Source: Candidatus Mycobacterium methanotrophicum
GTDB lineage: Bacteria; Actinomycetota; Actinomycetes; Mycobacteriales; Mycobacteriaceae
Assembly (NCBI RefSeq): GCF_023515995.1
Contig: NZ_CP097320.1
Coordinates: 4,588,001-4,652,000, forward strand
Direction of reading: 5' to 3'
Length of the DNA: 64,000 bases
Shown here: positions 33,785 through 42,979 of the stretch, piece by piece
Position numbering within the stretch: the first letter of the stretch is position 1
How the letters are laid out: each line of letters starts with the position of its first letter
Translations under genes and position numbers: made by a program
Notes under the pieces: model-generated
Database searches by the model: none
Seen by the model: only the letters and a program-made list of their open reading frames with translations
What the model was told of the DNA's origin: nothing

Positions 33785-34903
33785 TCAGTCCATCAAGAAG
33801 TCGGCGACGATAGCGGCCATATCGTCGATGGCATTGCGCGGTATGACCTCGAATCCGTGCGTGCTCAGCGTGGGCAGGCAGAGCAGCGCGGCGCGCGGGG
33901 CCAGCCCGCTGGCCTTGGAATGCGAGGCGTCGGACATGAATGCACCGAGAGTCGCCGCCTGCGGCGCCAGCCCGCGAGCGCTGGCGATCTGCATCAGCCG
34001 GTCGGCGACGTCCTTGTCGTACGCGCATAGCGCATCGCTGTAGCCGACGATGGGACCGCCGGTGACGGTGGTCGCGTACTCCCGCTCGGTGGGCCCGACG
34101 TCCAGGGCCAGCGTCAGGGTGCCCGGCAAGCTCGCACTTGCATAGGAGCCGCCGATCCCGCCGACCTCTTCGTTGGTGGTGAACACCAGGTAGACGTCAT
34201 CGGTGGGTCGCTGCCCGCGCTCATGCAGTAATCGGGCCGCGCACAGCAAGGCCGTCACCGCGGCGCGGTCGTCGAGAAAATAGGCGCCGAGGTAATTTCC
34301 GAACTCGACCAGATCTCGCTTGCTGCGGTCGACACATACCCGCGTGCCGGCATGCACGCCCGCAGCGGCCAAGTCTTCGGGGGTCCGTCCGGTGAAGACG
34401 TAGACGTGCTGCCAGTCCAGCGCGCGATCGCCCTGATCGGGTTTCGTTTCCCAGATCCGCGGACTCTCGTGCGTGGTGTGCTCGGAGCCGAGAGTGAGCA
34501 CCGCGGTGAGTGTCTGGTGCTCGCCGAGGACGGCGACGGGACCGAGCCCGAAGTTGCCCGGGTACATGATTCCGAGCTGCGTCAGGTGCAGCGTGCCGTC
34601 GGATTCGACCCGCTTGACCAGCATCGTCAGTTCGTCCATGTGCGCCGTGACGCGCGTCGCGGCACTGGGCCCGAACGTGAGGCGGTGGCGGTGCTCATGC
34701 ACCCCGGTCTCGTGGCTGGAAGCGCTGGTAGCGCCGATATAGCCGATCAAATTTCCGGCATCGTCGGTCCACATGTCGTCGACGAGGGGTTGCAGTTCGC
34801 GGGCGCACACGACCCGTACCGCCTCTTCCTGGCCACACGGTCCGTAGGTCCACAACAGCTCTTGGAGTAGGTCGTCAGTTGGGGTGCGATCACGCGGCGC
34901 CAT
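33785..34903 (-). CDS. M42 family metallopeptidase (FrvX/glutamyl aminopeptidase-like)
   Basis: 372 residues. Metal and catalytic residues in order: TRVTAHMDELTMLV (first His/Asp), FLDDRAAVTALLCAA (bridging Asp), VFTTNEEVGGIGG (catalytic Glu pair), TLALDVGPTERE (Asp) and CLPTLSTHGFEVI (final His). MYPGNFGLGPVAVLG is the PA-like insert. It should be a cytosolic di-zinc aminopeptidase. Length is normal and no break is seen. Its 3' end abuts the 75-bp palindromic element. Confidence 0.88.
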   Translation of the reverse strand: MAPRDRTPTDDLLQELLWTYGPCGQEEAVRVVCARELQPLVDDMWTDDAGNLIGYIGATSASSHETGVHEHRHRLTFGPSAATRVTAHMDELTMLVKRVESDGTLHLTQLGIMYPGNFGLGPVAVLGEHQTLTAVLTLGSEHTTHESPRIWETKPDQGDRALDWQHVYVFTGRTPEDLAAAGVHAGTRVCVDRSKRDLVEFGNYLGAYFLDDRAAVTALLCAARLLHERGQRPTDDVYLVFTTNEEVGGIGGSYASASLPGTLTLALDVGPTEREYATTVTGGPIVGYSDALCAYDKDVADRLMQIASARGLAPQAATLGAFMSDASHSKASGLAPRAALLCLPTLSTHGFEVIPRNAIDDMAAIVADFLMD

Positions 34904-35264
34904 GGGATGTCCTTACCCGTGTTGTGTTGGGGATCCCCGTAAATGTGGATCCAATTGTTTGTTTTTCTACCGTTGTTTGGCCTGGTTCTCGTACCGCTTG
35001 AGGGCGGTGGACCGTAGTCGGGGTCAAGGTGGAGCGCCCGCAGCGCACAGGACGAACGACCTTGAGGCGACCAGGATCCGCCGCATACTCGGCCAGCGAG
35101 AAAACAGGCAAAGACGCTATGGTTCAAGTCATTTGCTACCTCCCGTGCGGAAACGTGGGTCCGTGGACACTCGGCCCGGCGACATGATGATCGACGGGGT
35201 GCCCGGCGTGCGGGTCACTGAAGGGTGCGGCCGCTCAATCTTTCCGAGAAGTCCACCCAACGGC
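34904..35264. other. gene-free interval upstream of the M42 gene
   Basis: No intact gene. Short open stretches on the minus strand next to the IS110 fragment (35129-35264) carry no recognised motif. They are probably scrambled sequence downstream of the transposase truncation. Confidence 0.4.
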
Positions 35265-35488
35265 GGCACGCCCACGCCCGCGGCCGCCAGCTCCTCGACG
35301 ACATACCCCCGCCCAGTGCAGCCCCCCAGCGTGAAATCGCCATCCCCGTCCGGGCAATGCTCGGCCAGCCGCCGCAACGTGGCCCCCGTTGCCGGACGAA
35401 TCTGGCCCCAATGCACCAATCCGTCGTCATCGACGTAATCGAAGGTGATCTGCTTTCGGTGCACGTCCAAACCGCCTACGATCGTCAC
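35265..35488 (-). mobile_element. IS110-family transposase, N-terminal fragment
   Basis: From ATG 35488: MTIVGGLDVHRKQITFDYVD, then WGQIRPATGATLRR and AEHCPDGDGDFTLGGCTG, ending VVEELAAAGVGV. This is the start of the IS110 RuvC-like DEDD domain (GLDVHRK holds the first Asp). Similarity stops after about 75 residues and the remaining 300 or more are absent. Together with C-terminal IS110 pieces at 51.5 and 52.9 kb it shows old IS110 activity. From 35489 to 35732 nothing is recognised. Confidence 0.75.
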
Positions 35489-35732
35489 CGGGACCTCCTC
35501 GATTCGAGCTCCTGAAACTATTTACCGACGCCCATATCATCGAGCGCCTGTGCCGAGGGGGTCCCCATCACATGTCATCTTTCATTAATGCCACCGTATC
35601 GCCGGCGAGCGCAGCGATTTGCGGGCCGTCGCCACGTGGTAGCCGCATGGGGTATCGCTGCGCGATGCGAGGGGCGGGGCACGTCAGCCGTGCTTCGAGG
35701 CGGCTCAGTCGAGGAAAGCAGGAAGGACTGCA

Positions 35733-36618
35733 GTGAACGAAGAGCAACGCAACGTGATGGCATCAGGGGCCCGCTTCATTGCGGCGTTAGATCAAAGTGG
35801 TGGGAGCACCCCGAAAGCTCTGAAGCTGTACGGGATTTCAGAGCAGGAGTACCACAACGACGAGCAAATGTTCGATCTTATTCACCAGATGCGGGAGCGC
35901 CTCATGTCGAGTCCGAGCTTCACCGGCGACAAAATCGTGGCGACCATATCTTTTCGAGCAGACGATGGACCGCGCGATCAACGGCGATGACATCGCGACG
36001 TTCCTGCGGAAACAGAAGCACATCGTGCCGTTTGTGAAGGTCGATCAGGGCCTCGCCGACGCCGAGAACGGCGTGCAGCTGATGAAACCGATGACCAAGC
36101 TCGACTCCCTACTGGAGCGGGCCGTCGCCAAGGGGGTATTCGGCACCAAGATGCGCTCATTCATCCAGCAGCCGAACGAGGGCGGAATCAAGGCCATCGC
36201 CGACCAGCAGTTCGACTATGCGCACAGGATCTCCCAGCGCGGCCTCATGCCGATCATCGAGCCCGAAGTAAGCATCAAGTGCCCCGACAAGCCCGACGCG
36301 GACAGCCTGTTGGTGGCAGCGCTCAGGGCGAAGCTTGACGAGCTCGACGACGGGCAGGTGATGCTCAAGCTGACGTTGCCCGACGAGAACGACCTGTACG
36401 CGCCGCTGATCGAGCATCCCCGCGTGCTGAGGGTGGTCGCCTTGTCCGGCGGCTACAGCCTCGCCGAAAGTTGCACGATCTTGGCTCGCTGTCACCACCT
36501 CATCGCGAGCTTCTCGCGAGCGTTGACCGAGGGGCTGACCGTCGATCAGACCGATGCGGAATTCGACGAGAAGCTCAAGTCGAATATTGATGAGATCTAC
36601 ACCGCGTCGATGACATAG
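35733..36618 (+). pseudogene. class I fructose-bisphosphate aldolase, single frameshift
   Basis: GTG 35733 follows AGGAAGGA. The first frame reads NVMASGARFIAALDQSGGST and EYHNDEQMFDLIHQMRERLM. One inserted base near 35952 breaks it, and the rest continues FEQTMDRAINGDDIATFL, IVPFVKVDQGL and RGLMPIIEPEVSIKCPDK (the Schiff-base region), then VVALSGGYSLAESC to the stop. Joined, it is a complete aldolase of about 295 residues. Mycobacteria normally carry an essential class II enzyme, so loss of this second aldolase is tolerable. A one-base sequencing error is also possible. Confidence 0.82.
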
Positions 36619-36800
36619 CCGGTTCTGCACAGCGGATGCAACCCCGCCGAAAGCGCCGAAAACGCCGTCGGCCTGCCACCGCTGGACAGGCCTGTTGCCC
36701 GCCGACGCGGTGCTTGTGCGATCGCCAGAAAACCATAGTTAACGCGGCCGCCCGATGGGTTAGCCTGAAGCCACGTTGGGCAGCGGAGCGAAGGAGCGAA

Positions 36801-37229
36801 ATGGTGGAGTCGGGTTTGTGGGGCCTGCTGACGATAATTACTTTCGCCTTCATCATGATGTCGGCCGCTGTTGCCTCGCGCTACGTGGCGCGGTTGCGCA
36901 ACCGAGCGTCTCTCCCGATCAGTGAGGAGGTTGGCAGCGCATTTGCGATCATCAAGAAAGTGCGCAAGCGTCAACCCCTGTCGCACGATGAGTTGGTTTA
37001 CGCCAAGCAAATTGTCGCCGATCGCAGCTCTCCGATGGCGTTCTGCATCCCCGGTACTTTGTTCCTGCTGGGATGTTTTTATGTGCTTGGCAGCCTTTAC
37101 CATTTGCATGGGGCGACGCCGTCCGAGCGGACATTCCTCGGCGTCATCCCGATGCTGACCTCCGCCAACCTGGCCCTTCGGCTTGTCGGCAGCGCAAGGC
37201 TGAAAAGGGTTCTGCAGAAAGCCTATTGA
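36801..37229 (+). CDS. hypothetical membrane protein
   Basis: 142 residues from ATG 36801 with AAGGAG 6 bp before it. An N-terminal helix (LWGLLTIITFAFIMMSAAVA), a cytoplasmic basic middle (IIKKVRKRQPLSHDELVYAK), then two more helices (MAFCIPGTLFLLGCFYVLG; FLGVIPMLTSANLALRLVG). No family is recognised. It stands between the aldolase remnant and the second mmpS; 36619-36800 contains only GC-rich hairpins that could end the aldolase transcript. Confidence 0.65.
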   Translation: MVESGLWGLLTIITFAFIMMSAAVASRYVARLRNRASLPISEEVGSAFAIIKKVRKRQPLSHDELVYAKQIVADRSSPMAFCIPGTLFLLGCFYVLGSLYHLHGATPSERTFLGVIPMLTSANLALRLVGSARLKRVLQKAY

Positions 37230-37367
37230 GGCAAGGACGGTCCGGGTGGTTTCGCTGAATTCCGGTGGATTGGACCGTGTCGCGTCCGCACTGCCGAGAG
37301 CCCCGGTGACTGATAACGTCCGCACACCTGGTGTTAGCCGCTTTGGTGCGGGCTGGTATTCTTTCCC

Positions 37368-37396
37368 GTTATATCTCAAGCTGATTGATATATAAC
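37368..37396. promoter_or_regulatory. inverted repeat before the second mmpS-mmpL operon
   Basis: GTTATAT (37368-37374) and ATATAAC (37390-37396) form perfect 7-bp arms; the inner bases also contain ATC/GAT. The AT-rich block stands out in GC-rich sequence 32 bp before the mmpS start. It is probably an operator overlapping the promoter. The likely regulator survives only as a fragment after mmpL (40739-40992). Confidence 0.5.
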
Positions 37397-37427
37397 CCGG
37401 GGTCATGCCCGCCACCGGCGAGACGCG

Positions 37428-37904
37428 ATGCCCGAGAACGGATTCGAAGAAGGTGGTCGAGTGAGCCCTCGTTCAGTCGGCAGGACTTTCTTGTCGCGAG
37501 CCTGGATGCCGCTGGTCACCGTGGTCGTGGTCGGGGTGGGTCTGGTGTGCATGTCGAAGGTGCACCAGCTCTCCGCTCCCCCACCCGTCATCACCGTCAA
37601 TGGTCCTCAGGCACCTGAGGAGTTCAATCCCAAGCACCTCACCTACGATGTGTTCGGCGCCGCAGGGGCCGGCGGGAAGCTCGTCTACATCGACATCGAC
37701 GGCCATCCGCATCAGGTCGATGTCACAACGTTGCCGTGGTCCCACACGGAGACGACTACGCTCACGGTGGTTTCCGGCAGCGTCTCGGTGCACGTTCACG
37801 GCGGACAGGTGGGCTGCCGGATATTGGTGGATGGCGTTGTCCGCGATGCACATTCGACTAGCCATCAGGACGCGGACGTCGAGTGCAGAGTGAAGTCCGC
37901 ATGA
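37428..37904 (+). CDS. MmpS family accessory protein (second copy)
   Basis: 158 residues: a membrane helix (WMPLVTVVVVGVGLVCM) after a short basic N-terminus, then the MmpS beta domain (HLTYDVFGAAGAGGKLVYID; LPWSHTETTTLTVVSG; VGCRILVDGVVRDAHS). It is more divergent than the copy at 31 kb. ATG 37428 is used; an in-frame GTG at 37461 is an alternative nearer the usual MmpS N-terminus. The stop overlaps the mmpL start by 4 bp. Confidence 0.88.
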   Translation: MPENGFEEGGRVSPRSVGRTFLSRAWMPLVTVVVVGVGLVCMSKVHQLSAPPPVITVNGPQAPEEFNPKHLTYDVFGAAGAGGKLVYIDIDGHPHQVDVTTLPWSHTETTTLTVVSGSVSVHVHGGQVGCRILVDGVVRDAHSTSHQDADVECRVKSA

Positions 37905-40723
37905 GCGAGCATCGGGCGGAGCAGCTCAAACGGCCCTTCATCCCCAGAATGGTCCGTGTCCTCGCGATACCGATCATCGTCTTCTGGGGCCTACTCGCCG
38001 TGACGACGAACGCCTTCATTCCCAAGGTGGAGGACGTCGCACAAGAACTGGCTGGACCGATGGTGCCGCACTACGCGCCCTCACAGCGTTCGATGTTGGC
38101 TATCGGCGCGAAGTTCCACGAGTCCAACTCAACCAGCCTGACGATGATCGTGTTCGAGGCAAACCGCCCGCTGGTCATTGCGGACCACCAGTACTACGAC
38201 AGTCTGATGCGCCGGCTCGAGCACGACACCCAGCACGTGCAATACGTGATGGATCTGTGGGGCAAACCGTTCACCGCAGCCGGGGCGCAAAGCCTAGATG
38301 GCCGATCCGCTTATGTGCTGCTGCGTCTCGCCGGGGACATCGGCCAGATTCAAGCCAACCAGTCGGTGGACGCCGTCCGCGATATCGTCGCCAAGGACAC
38401 CCCGCCGCCCGGGCTCAAGGTCTACGTCAGCGGCGCGGCTCCGCTCGCCTCCGACACCCTCGCCATTGCCAACTCCAGCCTGAACAACGTCACGATCGTC
38501 ACGATCGTCCTCATTATCGTGATGCTGCTGGTCGTCTACCGCCGTCCGTCCACCTTGTTGGTGCCCTTGCTCGGCGTCCTGATCGAGATGCTGGCCGCCA
38601 GAGGGATTGTCGCGACCCTCGGGCATCTCGGGTACATCGAGCTTTCCTCCTTCGCCGTGAACATCGTCATCGCGCTGACTCTGGGAGCGGGAACGGATTA
38701 CGGCATCTTCTTGATGGGCCGCTATCACGAAGCCCGGCAGGCCGGCGAAAGCCGTGAGGATGCCTTCTACACCGCCTACCGGGGGATAGCGCCCATCGTC
38801 ATCGGCTCGGGCCTGACGATCGCCGGGGCGTGCTACTGCTTGACTTTCGCGCGGCTCAATTACTTCCACACCATGGGGCCGGCCGTTGCCATCAGCATGC
38901 TGTTCACCATCGCCGCAGCGATGACGCTGGGCCCGGCCATGTTGACCGTGGGCAGCCTGTTCGGGATGTTCGAGCCGCGACAGGCTGCGAAGGCGCATCT
39001 ATACCGGCGGATCGGCGCGAGCGTGGTGCGCTGGCCGGTGCCGATCCTGGCGGCCAGTTCGGCGGTCGTGATGATCGGGGGGATCTTCGTGCCGACCTAC
39101 CGGCAAAACTACGACGATCGTCAATACCAACCGCGCGACGCCCCGGCCAATCTGGGTTTCGCCGCCGCCGACCGGCACTTCGCCAAGAGCAAACTGTTCT
39201 CCGAGATGCTGATGGTCGAAACCGACCACGACATGCGCAACTCGGCTGATTTCATCACACTGGACCGGGTCGCCAAAGCTCTCATCCGCCTGCACGGCGT
39301 GGCGATGGTGCAAAGCATTACCAGGCCCCTGGGCCATGCGCTCGAGCATGCCAGCATTCCCTACTTGTTCACCACATTGGGCAGCGGCAACGGTCAACAG
39401 CTCCCGTTCAATAACGAACAGAACTCCAACACTGACCAGCAGGCCGATATCGAGGCGCATTCTGTCGCAGTCTTGCGCAAAGAGATCGGCTTTTTCCAAA
39501 AGGTCTCCGATGAGCTGCATAAGACGGCCCTCACCGTTGAAGATCTGCAAAGGGTAAGCGAAGATATCAACGACGACGTCTCAAACCTCGACGACTTCTT
39601 TCGCCCGATCAAAAGCTATTTTTATTGGGAGAAACACTGTTTCGACATACCTATTTGCTGGACGTTCAGGTCAGTATTCGCCACGATCGACCAGATCGAC
39701 AAATTGGCCGAGGACATCAAGTACGCCAGAATCTCTCTCGACGAGATCGACAAGACCTTCCCGCAGATCATCGCGCAGTTGAAAGCCACGGCCGACGACA
39801 CCGAAGCCCTGCGGGCGAAGTTGGTCAACTCCTATGGTTCCGCGGACCTCCAGTCCATCCAGACCGACCAGACGTTCGACGACCAGATCAACGTCGGCAA
39901 CGACTTCGACAAGTCCCGCAGCGATGACTACTTCTACATCCCGCACGAGGGTTTCGACAACGAGGACGTCAAGACCGGCGAGAAACTGATGATGTCGCCG
40001 GACGGCAAGGCGGCCCGCTTCATCGTCACTCACGAGGGTGACGCGATGGGGCCCGAAGGTGTGGAACACGTCGAGATGTTCCCCGACGCAATAAAGACGA
40101 TCTTGAAAGAGACCTCGTTGGCCGGCGCGCGGATCTATATCGGCGGCTCGGGGTCCAACGACCAGGACATCAAGGAGTACGCCACCTCTGATTTGCTCAT
40201 CGCGGCGATCGCCGCCTTCATGCTGATCTTTTTGATCATGATGTTCATCACCCGAAGTCTGGTGGCGGCCTTAGTCATTCCCGGCACCGTGGCCTTCTCC
40301 TATACCGGGGCGTTCGGACTGTCCATCCTGGTCTGGCAGCATCTGATCGGGCTGCACCTGCACTGGCTGGTGTTGCCGCTGACGTTCATCATCCTGGTGG
40401 CGGTCGGGTCGGACTACAACCTGCTGCTGATCAACCGGATCAAAGAAGAGATTCACGCCGGGCTGCACACCGGTCTGATCCGCGCGCTGGGAAGCACGGG
40501 CGGTGTGGTGACGTCGGCTGGTTTGGTGTTCGCGTTCACCATGTTGGCAATGCTGACAAGCGATCTCAGAACGATCGGACAGGTGGGTTCCACTGTCTGC
40601 ATCGGCCTGCTTCTCGACACGCTGATCGTGCGTTCGTTCGTCGTGCCATGCATCCTCAGGATCCTGGGACCCTGGTTCTGGTGGCCCACGCTGGTGCGTT
40701 CCCGTCCGCTACCGCAGCGATAA
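37901..40723 (+). CDS. RND-family transporter MmpL (second copy)
   Basis: 940 residues from ATG 37901, coupled to mmpS. The RND architecture is complete: VLAIPIIVFWGLLAVTTNAF, the first helix bundle with GTDYGIFLMGRYHEARQAGE, and the second with GSDYNLLLINRIKEEIHAG. The porter-domain hairpin with SYFYWEKHCFDIPICWTF cysteines and RQNYDDRQYQPRDAPANLG is present. It is clearly paralogous to the 27.8-30.7 kb MmpL but with a shorter Met-poor coiled coil. Transported lipid or siderophore unknown. The gene is intact. Confidence 0.92.
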   Translation: MSEHRAEQLKRPFIPRMVRVLAIPIIVFWGLLAVTTNAFIPKVEDVAQELAGPMVPHYAPSQRSMLAIGAKFHESNSTSLTMIVFEANRPLVIADHQYYDSLMRRLEHDTQHVQYVMDLWGKPFTAAGAQSLDGRSAYVLLRLAGDIGQIQANQSVDAVRDIVAKDTPPPGLKVYVSGAAPLASDTLAIANSSLNNVTIVTIVLIIVMLLVVYRRPSTLLVPLLGVLIEMLAARGIVATLGHLGYIELSSFAVNIVIALTLGAGTDYGIFLMGRYHEARQAGESREDAFYTAYRGIAPIVIGSGLTIAGACYCLTFARLNYFHTMGPAVAISMLFTIAAAMTLGPAMLTVGSLFGMFEPRQAAKAHLYRRIGASVVRWPVPILAASSAVVMIGGIFVPTYRQNYDDRQYQPRDAPANLGFAAADRHFAKSKLFSEMLMVETDHDMRNSADFITLDRVAKALIRLHGVAMVQSITRPLGHALEHASIPYLFTTLGSGNGQQLPFNNEQNSNTDQQADIEAHSVAVLRKEIGFFQKVSDELHKTALTVEDLQRVSEDINDDVSNLDDFFRPIKSYFYWEKHCFDIPICWTFRSVFATIDQIDKLAEDIKYARISLDEIDKTFPQIIAQLKATADDTEALRAKLVNSYGSADLQSIQTDQTFDDQINVGNDFDKSRSDDYFYIPHEGFDNEDVKTGEKLMMSPDGKAARFIVTHEGDAMGPEGVEHVEMFPDAIKTILKETSLAGARIYIGGSGSNDQDIKEYATSDLLIAAIAAFMLIFLIMMFITRSLVAALVIPGTVAFSYTGAFGLSILVWQHLIGLHLHWLVLPLTFIILVAVGSDYNLLLINRIKEEIHAGLHTGLIRALGSTGGVVTSAGLVFAFTMLAMLTSDLRTIGQVGSTVCIGLLLDTLIVRSFVVPCILRILGPWFWWPTLVRSRPLPQR

Positions 40724-40738
40724 CAGGCGTTACAGGTC

Positions 40739-40992
40739 GACGACACGACATTCCTGGGCGCGAACCGCGTGCGATCGAAACGGCTCAGGCCGCCGGCTAC
40801 GTTGATGCGCGGTGGGAACCGATGGAGCTGCTGAGCATGCTGTTCGGGATTGGCATGGCGTGGGCGCGCTGGCCGCGTCAGGACGACATCGCCGACGACA
40901 CCGCCGTCGTCACGGCCCGGTGTTCGGCGGCCATCGAGACTGCCGCGCGAATCGTCACACCTCGCGACGGTGCTTCATCGACAACACGCTAA
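40739..40992 (+). pseudogene. TetR-family regulator, C-terminal fragment
   Basis: Directly after mmpL the frame reads AIETAQAAGYVDARWEPMEL, LSMLFGIGMAWARWP and VVTARCSAAIETAARIV, typical of the last two helices of TetR ligand domains. The HTH half is missing. No start codon or ribosome site fits. It is probably the remains of the regulator of the second mmpS-mmpL operon. Confidence 0.55.
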
Positions 40993-41271
40993 TCACCCGC
41001 GGTACACCCTTCACCCGCGTCTCCCTGTGTGTTCGCGCACGTATGCATCGCAACACGGCCGCCCCGCATTTTCTGTCCGCGCGGGGCCGCGAGGTTCGGA
41101 TAGCGCAAGTGCTTTCCGGTTCAGACCGATGTATCCCTGTAACCAGAACGTGGCCGGGGCGTACTGGTTGCTCGGCTACTTTACGACTCGGCTGATGTAG
41201 TGCCTCCTTGCGCGTGAATGTTTACGTCGCGCCCGGAGGCGACCGAACCTAACACGAAGCACGGGAGTTCG
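40993..41271. other. gene-free interval
   Basis: About 280 bp without recognised coding content, between the TetR fragment and a small hypothetical gene. It presumably carries that gene's promoter; no convincing box was identified. Confidence 0.35.
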
Positions 41272-41559
41272 ATGGATTTCGAGGGCAGACATACCCGGGA
41301 CCTCATAACACTGGCTCGGCGGGCACTGCAGGGTGACAACGTCGACAAGGGCATGCTTTGCATGGCTGCGATCAGGGTGATCGACGACCCTCCGCGAGAT
41401 GGCATCTTGCGCAGTCTGTCCGACCACGTATGTCAGGCGGTTTTTGACTGGGCTTGCTTCGATGGCTCCGATGCACGACTTGAGGGTGTCGTCGAAAGCT
41501 ATAAGGCTGCTGCCAGTGCCTTACGCGTCGAGCATCGGCTTAATATGCTGCGGCATTAG
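41272..41559 (+). CDS. conserved-looking hypothetical protein
   Basis: 95 residues from ATG 41272, with GGGAG 4 bp upstream. The composition is that of a soluble helical protein (GRHTRDLITLARRALQGDN; DHVCQAVFDWACFDGSDAR; LEGVVESYKAAASALRVEH). There is no signal, membrane helix or recognised domain. Good start context and codon use support it as real; function unknown. Confidence 0.5.
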   Translation: MDFEGRHTRDLITLARRALQGDNVDKGMLCMAAIRVIDDPPRDGILRSLSDHVCQAVFDWACFDGSDARLEGVVESYKAAASALRVEHRLNMLRH

Positions 41560-41657
41560 GGGTTTCCCAAGTGCCGTAGCGAAGCGGACCGCTGGCCGAA
41601 GCTGGAACGGCAGCGCGCGCACGCGGATAGCTCACGAAACATCTTGTGAGCAAAGGA

Positions 41658-41985
41658 TTACGCTGGCTTCGTCCTCCGGGTCGGTGAAGGTGCCGAGACG
41701 GTGAGTACCTTCTCGACGGTGCGCGGGACGTTTTCGACGGCCGCTGGGCCGCCAAGAGCTAACCGCATCAGATAGCCTGGCAGCACACACAACATCAGAT
41801 CAGCCAGAGATGTCCGGTCGAGTGGACCGTGGTCATCGCGTGATGGCGTTTTCGTGTCCACCGTGCTTTCGGCTCCGGTGTGCGCGTCGGCGCTCAACGT
41901 GGCGAGGGCATTGGCGGTGGCCTCGTGCGAGTGCGCGACCAGGGTGGGGTCGCGCTGGCAACGATGGGCAGGAGATGACGTCCGA
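41658..41985 (-). pseudogene. TetR-family regulator, C-terminal remnant
   Basis: Pieces RHLLPIVASATP, then after a frameshift near 41943 LVAHSHEATANALATLSADA, and LADLMLCVLPGYLMRLALGG follow the end of a TetR ligand domain. The N-terminal HTH is gone; the open region abuts the start of the carboxymuconolactone decarboxylase remnant on the other strand, so it was probably its divergent regulator. Confidence 0.5.
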
Positions 41986-42560
41986 TGAGTAGTGTGGAAG
42001 TGACTCCGGAACTTTCGGCCGGTTCGTGGAAACCCCGGTCGAGGAAATGACGCCGGAGATGAAGCAGGCCTACGAATTCACCCGCGGGCTGCGAGGACTG
42101 GTGCCCGGCCCACACAAAATCTGGCTGGCCAACCCGTCGTTATCCACGACTATCGTGCCGACCGGCGCCTACTTCCAGACCAAGTCGACTCTGAGCAAGG
42201 CCGAGATCGAAATTGCCACCCCTTTGGTCACCGCGCGATGGCGCAGCGCCTACGAACGCCACCTACGAGCACGAGATCGTCGCCGAGCGCGGCGGCCACC
42301 TCGACCCACAGCAGGTCGAAGCGCTCATCGCGGGGCAGCCGACGTCATTCGACAGCCCCCGAGAGCAGGTGGTCTACGAGTTGGCGTCAGCGTTGACCAC
42401 GCCGCGGGTGGTACCGACCGGACTCTACCGGCGCGCCAGGGACCTGCTGGGCGACGCGGGCATCGTCGGCGTCGCGGTGCGGCTCGGCTGGTTCACCATG
42501 GTGTGCATGACGCTGGGCGCCTTCGACGTGCCCGCCAACGCCGAGGGACTGGACCAGTGA
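41984..42560 (+). pseudogene. carboxymuconolactone decarboxylase (CMD) family, frameshifted
   Basis: From ATG 41984 MSSVEVTPELSAGS shifts near 42025 to VEEMTPEMKQAYEF and IWLANPSLSTTIVPTGAYFQ. It then shifts again near 42245 to TYEHEIVAERGGHLDPQQVE and ARDLLGDAGIVGVAVRLGW. The order matches one CMD/AhpD-like protein of about 190 residues. The usual CMD histidine survives only in YEHEI. Two breaks make it non-functional. Confidence 0.7.
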
Positions 42561-42939
42561 GCGGCGCCGCAGAGGGTCTCGGCGGTCGGCTGGACTTGGC
42601 CGATCGGGCCGCCCTCGACGACGCCGCGTAGGGGTTGTTCGACGACATCGCGGCCACCGCCGTGGCGTGGGCAAACGGGATTTCTCGCAGCCGGTGATCG
42701 ACGACCTGGTCGCCGGCGCCGAGCCCGAGGCGTTGACCGACCACCAAAGGACCGCCCACCGCCTGGCACGGGCGCTATCCACCGCCCACCGCGTCGACGG
42801 CGCGCTTTATGACCAAACGGTGCAATGGTTCGTCGCCGCGGGTGTTTTCGACACCACCGTGCTGGCCGGCATCTATCACACCGTCTGCGGCATCCTCAAC
42901 GCCTTCACGATTCCCGCCCCCGATCAGCACCAGCATTGA
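42557..42939 (+). pseudogene. second CMD-family protein, stop and frameshift
   Basis: It overlaps the preceding gene (GTGA). GAAEGLGGRLDLADRAALDD runs into TAG at 42628; ten codons on, the frame changes to FSQPVIDDLVAGAEPEALTD and VQWFVAAGVFDTTVLAGIYH. It is a paralogue of the preceding CMD gene in tandem; both are dead. Confidence 0.65.
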
Positions 42940-42979
42940 CCGTTCGCGCCGCCCCCGGTGCCATTTCATCGAGAGGACC

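Noticed and set aside
34890..35111. Possible transposase C-terminus upstream of the M42 gene
   Set aside because: Open frame only; no IS110 or other transposase motif could be read in it.
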